This document shows, piece after piece, positions 43,150-52,135 of a stretch of DNA of 64,000 bases; position 1 is the first letter of the stretch; each line of letters begins with the position of its first letter. Source of the stretch: Treponema sp. (GTDB lineage Bacteria > Spirochaetota > Spirochaetia > Treponematales > Treponemataceae); contig JAFXSM010000016.1 of the NCBI GenBank assembly GCA_017525605.1, forward strand, positions 1 through 64,000, written 5' to 3'. The translations under genes were made by a program, and so were the position numbers. The notes beneath the pieces were generated by a model, which saw nothing but the letters and a program-made list of their open reading frames with translations, was not told the origin of the DNA and made no database searches.

Positions 43150-45105
43150 TTACTCGACCGTAACTGATTTCGCGAGATTTCTCGGCTTGTCAGGGTCGTT
43201 TCCGCGGAGAATCGAACAATAGTATGCAAAAAGCTGAGCCGGAATTATCGAAATGATGCTTTCGAGCGAAGATTCGGTTTCAGGAATCTGCACAACCTCG
43301 TCGCAGCTTGCGTTGAAAATTCCTGTTGATTCCTGCGTGATGCACATCGTGACGGCACCGCGTGTCTTGACCTCGACGATGTTTGAGATGAGCTTTTCGT
43401 AAAGCTCAGGCGAAGTCGCAATCGCAATGACGAGAGTGTCCTTGTCAACGAGCGCAATCGGGCCGTGCTTGAGCTCGCCGGCAGCGAATGCCTCGCAGTG
43501 CATATAGCTGACTTCTTTAAGTTTGAGCGCGCTTTCGAGGGAGCTTGCAGAATCGAACTGGCGGCCGATGTAGAAAATCTTCGACTTGTTGAACTGTTTT
43601 GAAGCGAATTTCTGAATGACAGCCTGATTGTCGAGAATCTTCTGCGCCTTTGAAGGAATTGCGACAAGTTCGGAAAGGAGCTTTTCGTACTCGCATTTTT
43701 CGATTTTTGCCTTTCCAAAGCCGAATTTGAGCGCGAGCATGTAGAGGCAGGCAAGCTGTGTCGTGTACGCTTTTGTCGATGCGACCGCAATTTCAGGGCC
43801 CGCAAGAGTGTAGATGACGAAATCGGCTTCGCGGCTTACGGTTGAGCCGACGCAGTTCGTTATCGCAATGACTTTCGCGCCTTTTGACGAAGCAAGACGC
43901 ATTGCCGCAAGAGTGTCGGCAGTTTCGCCTGACTGAGACACGACTATGAAAACATCATCCTCGTTAAGAATCGGATTCCTGTAGCGGAATTCGGACGCGA
44001 CATCAACGACAGTCGGGATTCGCGCGAATTTTTCGAACGCGTATTTTCCGACAACGCCAGCGTGATATGCAGTTCCGCAAGCCGTGATGACGATTCTGGA
44101 AGCATTTTTTATCATGCTGTCGAATTTCTCGGAATTGATTTCGTTGTCGAAAGTCAAATCGACCGCTTTTTTCTCGGAAGAACTTTCATCAAAAACGAGA
44201 TGTGCCTTAATAGTGTCCTCGATTGCTTTCGGCTGCTCGTAGATTTCTTTGAGCATGAAATGCGCATATCCGCCCTTCTCGGCAGAACTCAAATCCCAGT
44301 CAACATGAGTCGGCTGCCTTACAATCTGCTGACCTTCCGCATTGAACAAATCAACATGGTCGCTGTACAAAACGGCAAGCTCGTTCTGTTCGAGGAAATA
44401 AACTTCGCGCGTGTATTCAAGAACGGCAGGAACGTCCGACGCGATGAAATTCTCGTTGTTTCCGACACCGACGATGAGCGGGCTTTCTTTTCGTGCCGCA
44501 ATCACCCTGTCAGGGAAATCCTTGCAGACCACGCCGAGCGCATAGCTTCCTTCGAGCCTGTGAAGAGTCTCAAGAACTGCATTGAAAATGTTCTTCGTCC
44601 TTTCGTAAAAATGATTTATGAGATGCGCGATGACCTCAGTGTCAGTCTGGCTTCTGAAAACAACGCCCTGCGACTGGAGCCACACCTTGAGTTTCGCATA
44701 GTTTTCGACGATTCCGTTGTGTACGACGACGATTGAGCCGCTTTCGTTCGTGTGCGGGTGCGAGTTGAGGTCGCTCGGTTCCCCGTGCGTTGCCCAGCGT
44801 GTGTGACCGATTCCGATGTTTCCATAGACAGCCTCGCCGCATTTTTCGATAAGGCGCGAGTCGAATTCGTCATCCTTCTCGCCTTCTTTTTTTTCCAAGA
44901 ACGCCTCGTCAACGATTGCGGATGCGATTCTCTTTTCAAGGAAACGGAGCGCACCTTTTGATTTTTTTACAATGATTTCTTCGTTTGATTTTGAAAGAAC
45001 AGCAATTCCGGCAGAGTCATATCCTCTGTATTCAAGTTTTTTCAGTCCGTTGATAAGAATCGGCGTAGCGTTTTTGCAGCCAACATATCCAACAATTCCA
45101 CACAT
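43150..45105 (-). CDS. glmS: Glutamine-fructose-6-phosphate aminotransferase (isomerising)
   Basis: A 651-residue enzyme that makes glucosamine-6-phosphate for cell-wall precursors. N-terminal glutaminase with Cys2 (MCGIVGYVGC), EYRGYDSAGIAV, GIGHTRWATHGEP and HNGIVENY. Two SIS sugar-isomerase domains follow (ITACGTAYHAGVVGKYAFEK, SQSGETADTLAAMR, YIGRQFDSASSLESALKLKE) and the C-terminal DKPRNLAKSVTVE. It is ~40 residues longer than usual, mainly from an acidic insert at about 62-90 (EKKEGEKDDEFDSR). Only 63 bases separate it from mnmE, too little for a glmS ribozyme. Confidence 0.97.
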   Translation of the reverse strand: MCGIVGYVGCKNATPILINGLKKLEYRGYDSAGIAVLSKSNEEIIVKKSKGALRFLEKRIASAIVDEAFLEKKEGEKDDEFDSRLIEKCGEAVYGNIGIGHTRWATHGEPSDLNSHPHTNESGSIVVVHNGIVENYAKLKVWLQSQGVVFRSQTDTEVIAHLINHFYERTKNIFNAVLETLHRLEGSYALGVVCKDFPDRVIAARKESPLIVGVGNNENFIASDVPAVLEYTREVYFLEQNELAVLYSDHVDLFNAEGQQIVRQPTHVDWDLSSAEKGGYAHFMLKEIYEQPKAIEDTIKAHLVFDESSSEKKAVDLTFDNEINSEKFDSMIKNASRIVITACGTAYHAGVVGKYAFEKFARIPTVVDVASEFRYRNPILNEDDVFIVVSQSGETADTLAAMRLASSKGAKVIAITNCVGSTVSREADFVIYTLAGPEIAVASTKAYTTQLACLYMLALKFGFGKAKIEKCEYEKLLSELVAIPSKAQKILDNQAVIQKFASKQFNKSKIFYIGRQFDSASSLESALKLKEVSYMHCEAFAAGELKHGPIALVDKDTLVIAIATSPELYEKLISNIVEVKTRGAVTMCITQESTGIFNASCDEVVQIPETESSLESIISIIPAQLFAYYCSILRGNDPDKPRNLAKSVTVE

Positions 45106-45168
45106 AATTACCCTCTTGTGCTTGAAAAGTCAATTTAATTTTTCCCGGTAATTATGAATGAAATTTCG

Positions 45169-46551
45169 TTATTTACCAACACAGAAGCGGCTGAAAATTG
45201 AACCGAGAATATCATCCGGCGTGACATCTCCGGTGACAATTCCGAGCGCATCGAGCGAATCTTCCAAATCCTGAACGACAGCATCAAGCGCAAAGTCGCT
45301 CGAAAGCGCAAGCGCGTGGCTCACGGATTCGAGAGCGTCCTCTACGGCAACTTTCTGCCGCTCGCTTCCCAATCCAGTCTGTGAACGGTCTGATTCAGAC
45401 GAAGACGAAAGCAGTTTTTTCACGAGAGAGCTGAGTTCCGCAATGCCCTCGCCAGTTTTCGACGAGATTGACACGACGGGACAAGAGAAATCAATTTCGA
45501 TTTTCTTTGATTCAGGCGAATCTGCCTTTGTTGAAACAAGAATCAAAGGGACATTTGATTTCTCAGAATCATGTTTTTCAAGGAATTCAGAATCTTCTTT
45601 TGAAAGCGGAAATCTTGAGTCGGCAAGGTACAAAATCAAATCCGCCTCGTCGGAAAGGTCTTTCGTTATCTCGACCCCCTTTGCCTCGATTAAATCGTCA
45701 GTCTCGCGGAGTCCCGCAGTGTCAAAAAGCCTTGCCGGGATTCCGTCAAAGTCAATCCACGACTCGATGAAGTCGCGCGTTGTTCCCTCGATGTCGCTGA
45801 CGATTGCACGGTCTTCTTTCAAAAGCGCGTTGAAAAGCGACGATTTTCCAGCATTTGTTTTTCCGCAAAGAACGACCCTCGCTCCGTCCTGATAAATCTT
45901 CTCAGACTTCCATGACGAAGCCAGATTCGTAAGCGCATCTTTCGCACGCCTTAATTTCGTGTCGTCGAACGAATCAGCAATGTTCTCTTCGTCTTCCGGG
46001 TATTCGATTTCAACTTCGATGTCCGCGATTGTCTCCACAATGAGTTTTTTCACCGAATCAATCGTTTCGTAGAGATTTCCTGCAAGACGACCAGCGGCAC
46101 GGGAACGCGACTCGTCTGTCTTTGAGTCGATGATTTCGCGGACTGCCTCCGCCTTCGTCAAATCGGTCTTTCCGTTGATGTATGCCCTGAAAGTGAACTC
46201 GCCCCTCTCCGCCTGCCTGAAACCCGATTTCAGAAGCAAGTTGTAGACCGCCATGACGACCGAAACACCGCCGTGACAGCTGATTTCAACCATGTCCTCG
46301 CCCGTGAAGCTTTTCGGGGAGCGGAAAACGGAGACGAGAACCTCGTCCACTTTTTTTTCGCCGTCAATAATCCAGCCGTAAAGAATCGTGTTTCCGCCGG
46401 CGTTCAAAAGCGCGGACGGGCGCGAAAATATTTTTGAAAGAAGCTCAATGCTGTTTTTCCCGGAAGCCCTGACGATTCCAAGCGCACTCGGAGAAAGCGC
46501 AGTCGCAATCGCCGCAATCGGTTCTTCCGGCGTATATCCTGTGTTGTCCAT
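45169..46551 (-). CDS. mnmE: tRNA modification GTPase MnmE
   Basis: A GTPase of about 460 residues that with MnmG makes the 5-substituted wobble uridine in tRNA. Folate-binding N-domain (EPIAAIATALSPSALGIVRA), central helical part and an inserted G domain: GKTNAGKSS (P loop), EGTTRD, LFDTAG; C-terminal CVGK with the catalytic-region cysteine. The ATG at 46551 starts MDNTGYTPEE; a GTG four codons earlier overlaps the stop of the upstream lipoprotein gene as GTGA and may be used instead, which implies coupling. Confidence 0.95.
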   Translation of the reverse strand: MDNTGYTPEEPIAAIATALSPSALGIVRASGKNSIELLSKIFSRPSALLNAGGNTILYGWIIDGEKKVDEVLVSVFRSPKSFTGEDMVEISCHGGVSVVMAVYNLLLKSGFRQAERGEFTFRAYINGKTDLTKAEAVREIIDSKTDESRSRAAGRLAGNLYETIDSVKKLIVETIADIEVEIEYPEDEENIADSFDDTKLRRAKDALTNLASSWKSEKIYQDGARVVLCGKTNAGKSSLFNALLKEDRAIVSDIEGTTRDFIESWIDFDGIPARLFDTAGLRETDDLIEAKGVEITKDLSDEADLILYLADSRFPLSKEDSEFLEKHDSEKSNVPLILVSTKADSPESKKIEIDFSCPVVSISSKTGEGIAELSSLVKKLLSSSSESDRSQTGLGSERQKVAVEDALESVSHALALSSDFALDAVVQDLEDSLDALGIVTGDVTPDDILGSIFSRFCVGK

Positions 46552-46559
46552 TTTTTTTC

Positions 46560-49079
46560 TCACGAACTCGGAAGAGTAAGTTTTCTGATATCGCTCAACG
46601 AAGGGAACGTGCCCGACTCCTCTTCCCTGTCAGTTTTCTCATTCGTAGCGCGAACTGCGTCCCACCTTGAAATCGCTTCCCTGTCGGCAGCTTTCTGGCT
46701 CTGAATCATCTCGTCAACGTTCATTTTGTTGCCGTTGAATTCGCGCTTTCCGCCGCTGAGAGCCGGTTTCCTGTACTTCGGGGAAGCCTCGAACGAAGGT
46801 CCCGCGTACTGTTTTACGCCAACGTCCGGCGAAATGTCGTCATAACGGCACGACTGGTTCCAGTACATGTATCCGCTGTCAACAGAATCGCGCACTCCGT
46901 AAATCTGCTGGATGACGTAGTTCTGGTTGTAATACGCCCTGTCGTAGCTGACGTTGAGATAGAACGCCTGCGCCCACGGACGGACGACGATTTTCTTTCT
47001 TCCGATGACTGTGTTCCTGTAAGTTCCGTAATAGTAGATTCTGTACGGACGCTCTGAATACGGAGCATAATTCGAATCGCTCTGACCGAAATGGCTCGGA
47101 TAGAACATCGGGCAGACGACATCGATGTATTCCGCGAACTGCTCCACGTCCTGACCCGTGCGTGTTCCCGAGCGGTACCAGCCGTTCGCGCCGTAAATGT
47201 CGATTCCAATCGGAGCATCGATATTTTCGCGAGCATAGCGCAGGAACGAAAGCAACGCGCTTTCCTTGTCCATGCCCTCGCTCTTCCATCTGAATGTCGC
47301 GTTTCCCAAATTTCTTCCGTCAGTCGGGAATCTTATGTAGTCGAACTGGATCTCGTCGAATCCTCTGCTGACAAGCTCTTTTGCGACGTGAATCAGATAT
47401 TCCCAAACTTCAGGCGAATACTCGTCAACCCAATCCTCGTCGTAATATTTGACGCTTCCGTCTTCCTTGTAGCCCTGAATTCCGCGCCACGGAGCGTTCG
47501 TCGTCTTGTCCCAGACAGCGTACTGCTTCTGGTCATACCTTGAAAGGCTCCTGTCCTTGAACGAGACGATTCTTGCGATGAGATAGATTCCGGCATCTTT
47601 CATTTTCGGAACGAATGTGTCCAAATCGACCGCATAACTGTCGCTCACCTTGCCCTTCTTCTGCAAAAGAGAATCCTTCGGCTTGAAATGCAAGTATCCG
47701 TAGTCGTCCTTCATGTCCACGACGATTGCATTGAGCTTGTTGTTCCTGATGATGTTCTTGTATTTGTCAGCACCGTCGATGACGATTCTGTGCGGCGGAA
47801 CGTAAATCGCCTTTTTCTTGTCGATTTTTTCCGCATATTTGTTGTCGTAAGTCTCTGGATAAAGAAGCCACAACTCGTTCAAACAAACGCCTTTCGTAGG
47901 GTCTGCGGCATTCGGAATCCATGCTGAATAGAGAGTGTCCTCATCGTCGATTCTGTTGAAGAGCTTTTTCCACTCAAGAATCTCCGGCGGAGTGAAATCC
48001 TGCTTGTTCAGAGTAGGATTGTACGCGGCGATTTCTCCCGGGCGCGAATAGATGACTTTGCTTCCGTTCCAGAAAAGTCCGTCGATAGTGTCGGCAGGCT
48101 CAGTTCCGGCAAAGAGCAGTTTCGCCCTCTTCTCGTTCCAGTCGAACCTGTACAGGCGCGGAATGAATGTCTGCGAGACGAAAACTTCCGTAACAGGAAA
48201 ACCGTCGCTTCCCATGAAAACGACAGGCATGATGTCGGAAATCTCATCCGGGTACGAATACGTCTTGATAATCTCGAACCCGGCGGAAACATCGTTCCAT
48301 GCAGGCTTACTGTTGCCGAGCTTCGGATAGCAGTACGAGAAACCGCAGATTGAATGCGACATGAAAACGACCAAATCCGACTGAGGAGCTACGGCAGGCG
48401 TAACGACGTTGCCGGACGCGTCTTTCACGGCAGGCTTTCCGCTTTTCGGCTTGTTCATGTTTGCAACCGCAACTGCCTTGATTCCGTTCGTGGTCTGGCT
48501 CATCTGACCGATTGAAGACCATTTTTTTCCGCCGTCATACGTTATGTAAACTGAATCTTTCGTCGCCGTAACGAGAATGTTCGGTTTTTCAGGGTGGATT
48601 GCGAGGTCTTTCAGCTGCGCAGGCTGTTTTTCAAAAGAAGTTTTTTTGCCGTCGTAAAGTTTTATCGTAAGGAACGGAAGACCTTCATTCCTGTACTCGA
48701 AATTCTGCAAATCGGAAGTCGATACGATTCCCTTTGTGGAAAGGAAGAACCAGCGTGTAGAGTTCTCCCCTGAATCGCCAGTGAATTCAGCTTTTATGAT
48801 TTTTGATACAGAGCCTTCGCTCCACAAGATTTCAGTTTTTCCGTCGTCGTAAATTTTCTGAAGTCCGTTTTTGGTTCCTGCGAGCATGAAAGAACGCTTC
48901 TCCGCCTTCGTTTTTTTTACGGAAGAAACTGGCTGAGAAGGGCTTGCAGGCATATCGGAAGGATTTATAGAGCTGCCTTGAGAGTTCGAGTCCGAAGACA
49001 CGACTCCAGACTGTGTTGAAGCAAGGCAAGATGAAAATGTACAAACTATTAGTAATGAAAAAAACGACAATACACGCAT
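46560..49079 (-). CDS. Lipoprotein with propeller-like N-terminus and DUF4015 glycoside-hydrolase-like domain
   Basis: About 839 residues from the ATG at 49079, which gives a lipoprotein signal (MRVLSFFSLLIVCTFSSC, C18); the frame continues to 49145 but the extra residues spoil the signal. Residues about 60-380 resemble a BNR/Ycf48-like propeller (VYITYDGGKKWSSIGQ). Residues about 430-770 match the DUF4015 family of putative glycosidases with a TIM barrel: DMKDDYGYLHF, GIYLIARIVSFKD, EIQFDYIRFPTDG, GIDIYGANGWYRSG and VCPMFYPSHFG. Substrate unknown; a cell-envelope polysaccharide is possible. Coupled to mnmE through overlapping stop and start. Confidence 0.82.
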   Translation of the reverse strand: MRVLSFFSLLIVCTFSSCLASTQSGVVSSDSNSQGSSINPSDMPASPSQPVSSVKKTKAEKRSFMLAGTKNGLQKIYDDGKTEILWSEGSVSKIIKAEFTGDSGENSTRWFFLSTKGIVSTSDLQNFEYRNEGLPFLTIKLYDGKKTSFEKQPAQLKDLAIHPEKPNILVTATKDSVYITYDGGKKWSSIGQMSQTTNGIKAVAVANMNKPKSGKPAVKDASGNVVTPAVAPQSDLVVFMSHSICGFSYCYPKLGNSKPAWNDVSAGFEIIKTYSYPDEISDIMPVVFMGSDGFPVTEVFVSQTFIPRLYRFDWNEKRAKLLFAGTEPADTIDGLFWNGSKVIYSRPGEIAAYNPTLNKQDFTPPEILEWKKLFNRIDDEDTLYSAWIPNAADPTKGVCLNELWLLYPETYDNKYAEKIDKKKAIYVPPHRIVIDGADKYKNIIRNNKLNAIVVDMKDDYGYLHFKPKDSLLQKKGKVSDSYAVDLDTFVPKMKDAGIYLIARIVSFKDRSLSRYDQKQYAVWDKTTNAPWRGIQGYKEDGSVKYYDEDWVDEYSPEVWEYLIHVAKELVSRGFDEIQFDYIRFPTDGRNLGNATFRWKSEGMDKESALLSFLRYARENIDAPIGIDIYGANGWYRSGTRTGQDVEQFAEYIDVVCPMFYPSHFGQSDSNYAPYSERPYRIYYYGTYRNTVIGRKKIVVRPWAQAFYLNVSYDRAYYNQNYVIQQIYGVRDSVDSGYMYWNQSCRYDDISPDVGVKQYAGPSFEASPKYRKPALSGGKREFNGNKMNVDEMIQSQKAADREAISRWDAVRATNEKTDREEESGTFPSLSDIRKLTLPSS

Positions 49080-49171
49080 ATCACTTTTATCGGTGATGAA
49101 AAACGGATTCTTGAGGAAGGCACCTGCTAAAAAAGTCTTACTCATTCAAAGAAAATACCGAATTTAGTAAC

Positions 49172-50434
49172 ATGGAAAGCAATATGGAAAAGAAGAATAA
49201 AAACAATAAAAAGATAGCAATAATCGCGCTGGCACTGATTGCAGTCTCGGCGGCACTTTTCGTGGTTCGAGGTCACAATTCCAGCAAAATCACCACAATC
49301 GCGTTTTACGGAATCGGAGAACGAGAGGCGAACGGAATAATCGCTGAAATCGAAAGAATCACACCCGAAAAGAAATTCAACTTTGTGAAACTGGAAAATG
49401 ACAAAGACACGAAAGCAAAATCGGCGGACAAAGAATTCGAGAAAAAAATCGAGGATTCGGACGCGTCACTCGTGTTCGTGAAGTCGGGCAGGAACGTCAA
49501 AGGAGCAATAAAACTCGCAAAGAAAAAATCGCAGTACACAAGAGGAATCAGCGAGGAGATGCCGACTTCAATCAGGGCAGCGATTGTGAAAGACGACATC
49601 GGGCTGACAGCAATCCCTGTTCTCGGCGACCACATGGAAATCGACATCGACATGGTTGCGTTCAGAAATTCGGGCATGGAAGGAATCTCGACATGGGAAG
49701 ACATCGAAAACCTTGCAGTGTTCCAGAAGCGTTACGTTGATTTTCCGATTGTTTTCGCCGGAAAAGACCCGGAACTTGCGATGGATGTTTTCGGAGCGTT
49801 CACAGAAGCATTGAGCGGCACAGACGAATACGAGAGCGCGGTGAAAATAATGAACGCGAATTCGGGCGAGACATTCAATGCGCCACGTCTCGCACGCCTT
49901 CTCACCGAAAAAAGCGACGACCCGCTTTTCAGGACGGTTCTGCATCTGAAAAACCTTTACAAAAAGGGACTTTTGAACCCGAACACGTTCAACCTTACGA
50001 AAGCCGACGTGAACGCATTCGCAAGGGCAAGAATCGCTTCGATAATCATCATGTCGCTCGACGACCACAGAAATTACTCTTACGAAGTCATAAGCAGATT
50101 CAGCTCGATTTATTTCCCGTCAAAATTCCCTGCCGGCGAAAGAAAATTCGTCGCGCCTCTGACGTATGCGATTCCGCTTTCGAAAAACGAATCCGTCCAC
50201 GACATAATTTCCGCCCTCGTCTCTACAGAATCGCAGGAAAAAGTTTCGTCCTCGACGGGACTTGCGCCAGTCCTGAGCCACTCTCGCACACCGGACAAGC
50301 AGGCATCAGACGTTCGCCGCTGGGTTGCCGCAACAGACGCGCCGCTTTCAGGTTTCAGCAAGGACACGAACCTGACAAAAACGCAGCAGATTCAGCTCGT
50401 AGCGGAACTTGCGGCACTGATTACAGCGAAATGA
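49172..50434 (+). CDS. Membrane-anchored solute-binding protein (sugar type, family 1)
   Basis: A protein of about 416-420 residues with an N-terminal membrane segment (KIAIIALALIAVSAALFVV) after a lysine-rich start; no lipobox. The rest has the fold pattern of maltose-type binding proteins (DASLVFVKSG, GLTAIPVLGDHMEIDIDMVA, AFARARIASIIIMSLDDH, FVAPLTYAIPLSKNES). Two ATG codons compete (49172 and 49184), neither with a good ribosome site. No transporter genes adjoin. Divergent from the DUF4015 lipoprotein gene. Ligand unknown. Confidence 0.8.
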   Translation: MESNMEKKNKNNKKIAIIALALIAVSAALFVVRGHNSSKITTIAFYGIGEREANGIIAEIERITPEKKFNFVKLENDKDTKAKSADKEFEKKIEDSDASLVFVKSGRNVKGAIKLAKKKSQYTRGISEEMPTSIRAAIVKDDIGLTAIPVLGDHMEIDIDMVAFRNSGMEGISTWEDIENLAVFQKRYVDFPIVFAGKDPELAMDVFGAFTEALSGTDEYESAVKIMNANSGETFNAPRLARLLTEKSDDPLFRTVLHLKNLYKKGLLNPNTFNLTKADVNAFARARIASIIIMSLDDHRNYSYEVISRFSSIYFPSKFPAGERKFVAPLTYAIPLSKNESVHDIISALVSTESQEKVSSSTGLAPVLSHSRTPDKQASDVRRWVAATDAPLSGFSKDTNLTKTQQIQLVAELAALITAK

Positions 50435-50460
50435 AAAGGAACGGATGCCGAGTTAATGCA

Positions 50461-51208
50461 TTATTTTTGCAATGACTGCACCTCTTCAAGTGAGAGACCG
50501 GATATTTGTGCTGCCTGCTGGACAGAGAGCCCTAATGCAAGCGCATTGCGAGCAGAAGCAATTGCTGATTGCAGAATGCCTTGCTGTATTCCTTGTTGCA
50601 ATCCCTGCTGTATCCCCTGCTTCCTGACATCCATATCGTGTAGATTCCATGCCATGTACTCGTTGAAGAATGTCTGTTCAAATTTCTTTGCCTGTACCAT
50701 AATTTGATATCCTCCTCGTAAAGTCAGATTTTGCCTGATTATTCTTTACAAACGAAAGAAAATCTTTTATCTCAGGATTGTCTTCTTCGCCGTAAGCCGC
50801 TGCATTGAAAACAATGTGGTGCGTCATATCTTCCAAATCGACATCTGCATTTTCCTTGCATTTCCGCTCGAACGTATAAACCGGAAGATTTTTGTCGAAC
50901 GGGTCATCAGTGCAGATGAAAATAACGTAGCTTTCTTTCAGCTCGGAGTAGTCCGAACCCTTAAAAAGAGAGTCGATGTCCAAAAGCGACTGATAGTATC
51001 TGGTGCGCTTGCCGATATTCTCAATCTTGTACGACTGACACTCAACATCGAAAACACGGTCGCTGTCAGCAACGTAAACGTCAAGACGAACGCCTTTTTG
51101 CGTGTAAAGCGGCGAAATGGACTTTTGCAGCTCCGGGTATGCGATGTGGTCTATCTTAATCTGCAAAAGCCTTTCCAACACGCCCTTGCAAATCTCATGG
51201 TCGCGCAT
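50461..51208 (-). pseudogene. Broken Rpn/PDDEXK-type transposase-like nuclease
   Basis: The main frame from MRDHEICKGVLERLLQIKID (51208 downwards) to about 50700 carries the nuclease core KGVRLDVYVADSDRVFDVEC (D and E..Q residues) and TRYYQSLLDIDSL. After DFTRRISN one extra base shifts the frame; the continuation MVQAKKFEQTFFNEYMAW, with the family's Gln-Gly repeats (IQQGLQQGIQQG), lies in another frame ending at 50461. The N-terminal ~25-30 residues normal for the family are missing and replaced by sequence identical to the 3' end of the giant gene at 52136. So it is doubly damaged. The family is linked to recombination-promoting nucleases (Rpn). Confidence 0.85.
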
Positions 51209-51232
51209 CTGGGCGGTTTCGATGTAGCCGAG
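51206..51232. repeat. 27-bp direct repeat, copy 1
   Basis: CATCTGGGCGGTTTCGATGT and 7 further bases, identical to 52142-52168. On the minus strand both copies encode LGYIETAQM. Here it is fused to the Rpn remnant. Confidence 0.8.
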
Positions 51233-51242
51233 GGAAAGGAGA

Positions 51243-51812
51243 CTACAGCATTTGGTACATGAAAATGCAGCCGTCATCGTATTTCGGCTTCACATGCTGA
51301 TGGACGAACTGCTCTTTTTCTGGTGCAAGTCGGGAAAATCCCAATGTCGAGTAATATTCAATCAAGTGTTCTTCCGGCAATGCATAAATGTAAAGAGCCT
51401 GAATTCCGATTATCGCTCTGGCAGAATCCACAATCGGCAAGACGAAATCAGTAAAGACTGTTCTTCCGATTTTTTCCATTTGCGGAAATTTCTTTCGAAA
51501 TGCGGAATTCACAGCAAAGTTTGAAAGTTCAACGGCTGAAATCGTGTGAAAATAGTCCTCCGTTGCGCTTACGGTGAACAATCCAGACTTCAGTGTAAAA
51601 TACGCCGCGATTTCGTCGGTCATTTTCGATTTTACGATGTACGTTCTTGCAGAACCAAGCCCCTCTTCACTTGGAGCAGAATTTTTCAAATACAACTCAA
51701 GACCTTTTCCAGTCGGCTGACTAACGAAAAAGTCCTGAATTGCGGAGAGGTTCGTCTCAGAGTCAAAGAGGTGCTGACAATAAAAATTCTCGTCAGTGAT
51801 TATCGGCGTCAT
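51243..51812 (-). CDS. GNAT-type acetyltransferase-like protein
   Basis: A 189-residue cytoplasmic protein resembling GNAT acetyltransferases: central strand VELSNFAVNSAFRKKFPQME before IGRTVFTDFVLPIVDSARAI (acetyl-CoA region) and the late IYALPEEHLIEYYSTLGFSR. The acetyl-CoA loop is not canonical (no R/QxxGxG/A), as in several GNAT toxins and phage-related members. Its ATG overlaps the stop of a 62-residue gene by 4 bases (ATGA). A toxin/partner pair is possible; otherwise an orphan acetyltransferase. Confidence 0.65.
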   Translation of the reverse strand: MTPIITDENFYCQHLFDSETNLSAIQDFFVSQPTGKGLELYLKNSAPSEEGLGSARTYIVKSKMTDEIAAYFTLKSGLFTVSATEDYFHTISAVELSNFAVNSAFRKKFPQMEKIGRTVFTDFVLPIVDSARAIIGIQALYIYALPEEHLIEYYSTLGFSRLAPEKEQFVHQHVKPKYDDGCIFMYQML

Positions 51813-51997
51813 TTTTTGCTTGCCGCCTCCTCAGCGTCTTCCTTTGCCCACAGTTCCTTCAATTCCAGTTGAATCTGAAGCGACTCCCGGCGGAGTTTTT
51901 CCCTGTCCGGCTTCGGAGAATTCAATATTTCCATCAAAACGCGTTTTCCCGGGCTATCCGGCCATTCCTGCCATGGTATTTCTCTTCTATATCCCAT
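51809..51997 (-). CDS. Small charged protein coupled to the GNAT gene
   Basis: Sixty-two residues (MGYRREIPWQEWPDSPGKRV), with a Trp/Pro-rich start and a charged helix rich in Glu, Leu and Lys at the end. A strong ribosome site GGAGGTAAG precedes the ATG. The 4-base overlap with the acetyltransferase gene indicates one transcript. It does not look like a ribbon-helix-helix (DUF1778) antitoxin; family not recognised. Confidence 0.65.
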   Translation of the reverse strand: MGYRREIPWQEWPDSPGKRVLMEILNSPKPDREKLRRESLQIQLELKELWAKEDAEEAASKK

Positions 51998-52062
51998 AAT
52001 CTTACCTCCGTTTATATAATATCATCAAAATCTTTGACCGAGAATATTCACCACGCACGCTC

Positions 52063-52104
52063 AAAAAAACGCCCGCGCCACCACAGAATGTGGCGCGCGG
52101 GCGG
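52063..52104 (-). terminator. GC-rich terminator of the giant Ig-repeat gene
   Basis: CGCCCGCGC (52070-52078) pairs with GCGCGGGCG (52096-52104); CAC/GTG extends it imperfectly. The A7 at 52063-52069 provides the minus-strand T run. Confidence 0.8.
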
Positions 52105-52135
52105 GTGCGGAAGCAAGCGGAATGCCTGCCTCGCG

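Noticed and set aside
44062-44736. 224-codon plus-strand frame opposite glmS
   Set aside because: Antisense shadow of glmS.
45106-45168. Possible glmS ribozyme
   Set aside because: Only 63 bases lie between mnmE and glmS, less than the ribozyme needs, and no conserved core is visible.
50560-50620. Short tandem repeats that might be CRISPR-like
   Set aside because: They are the Gln-Gly coding repeats (QQG) usual at the C-terminus of Rpn-type proteins; no spacers.
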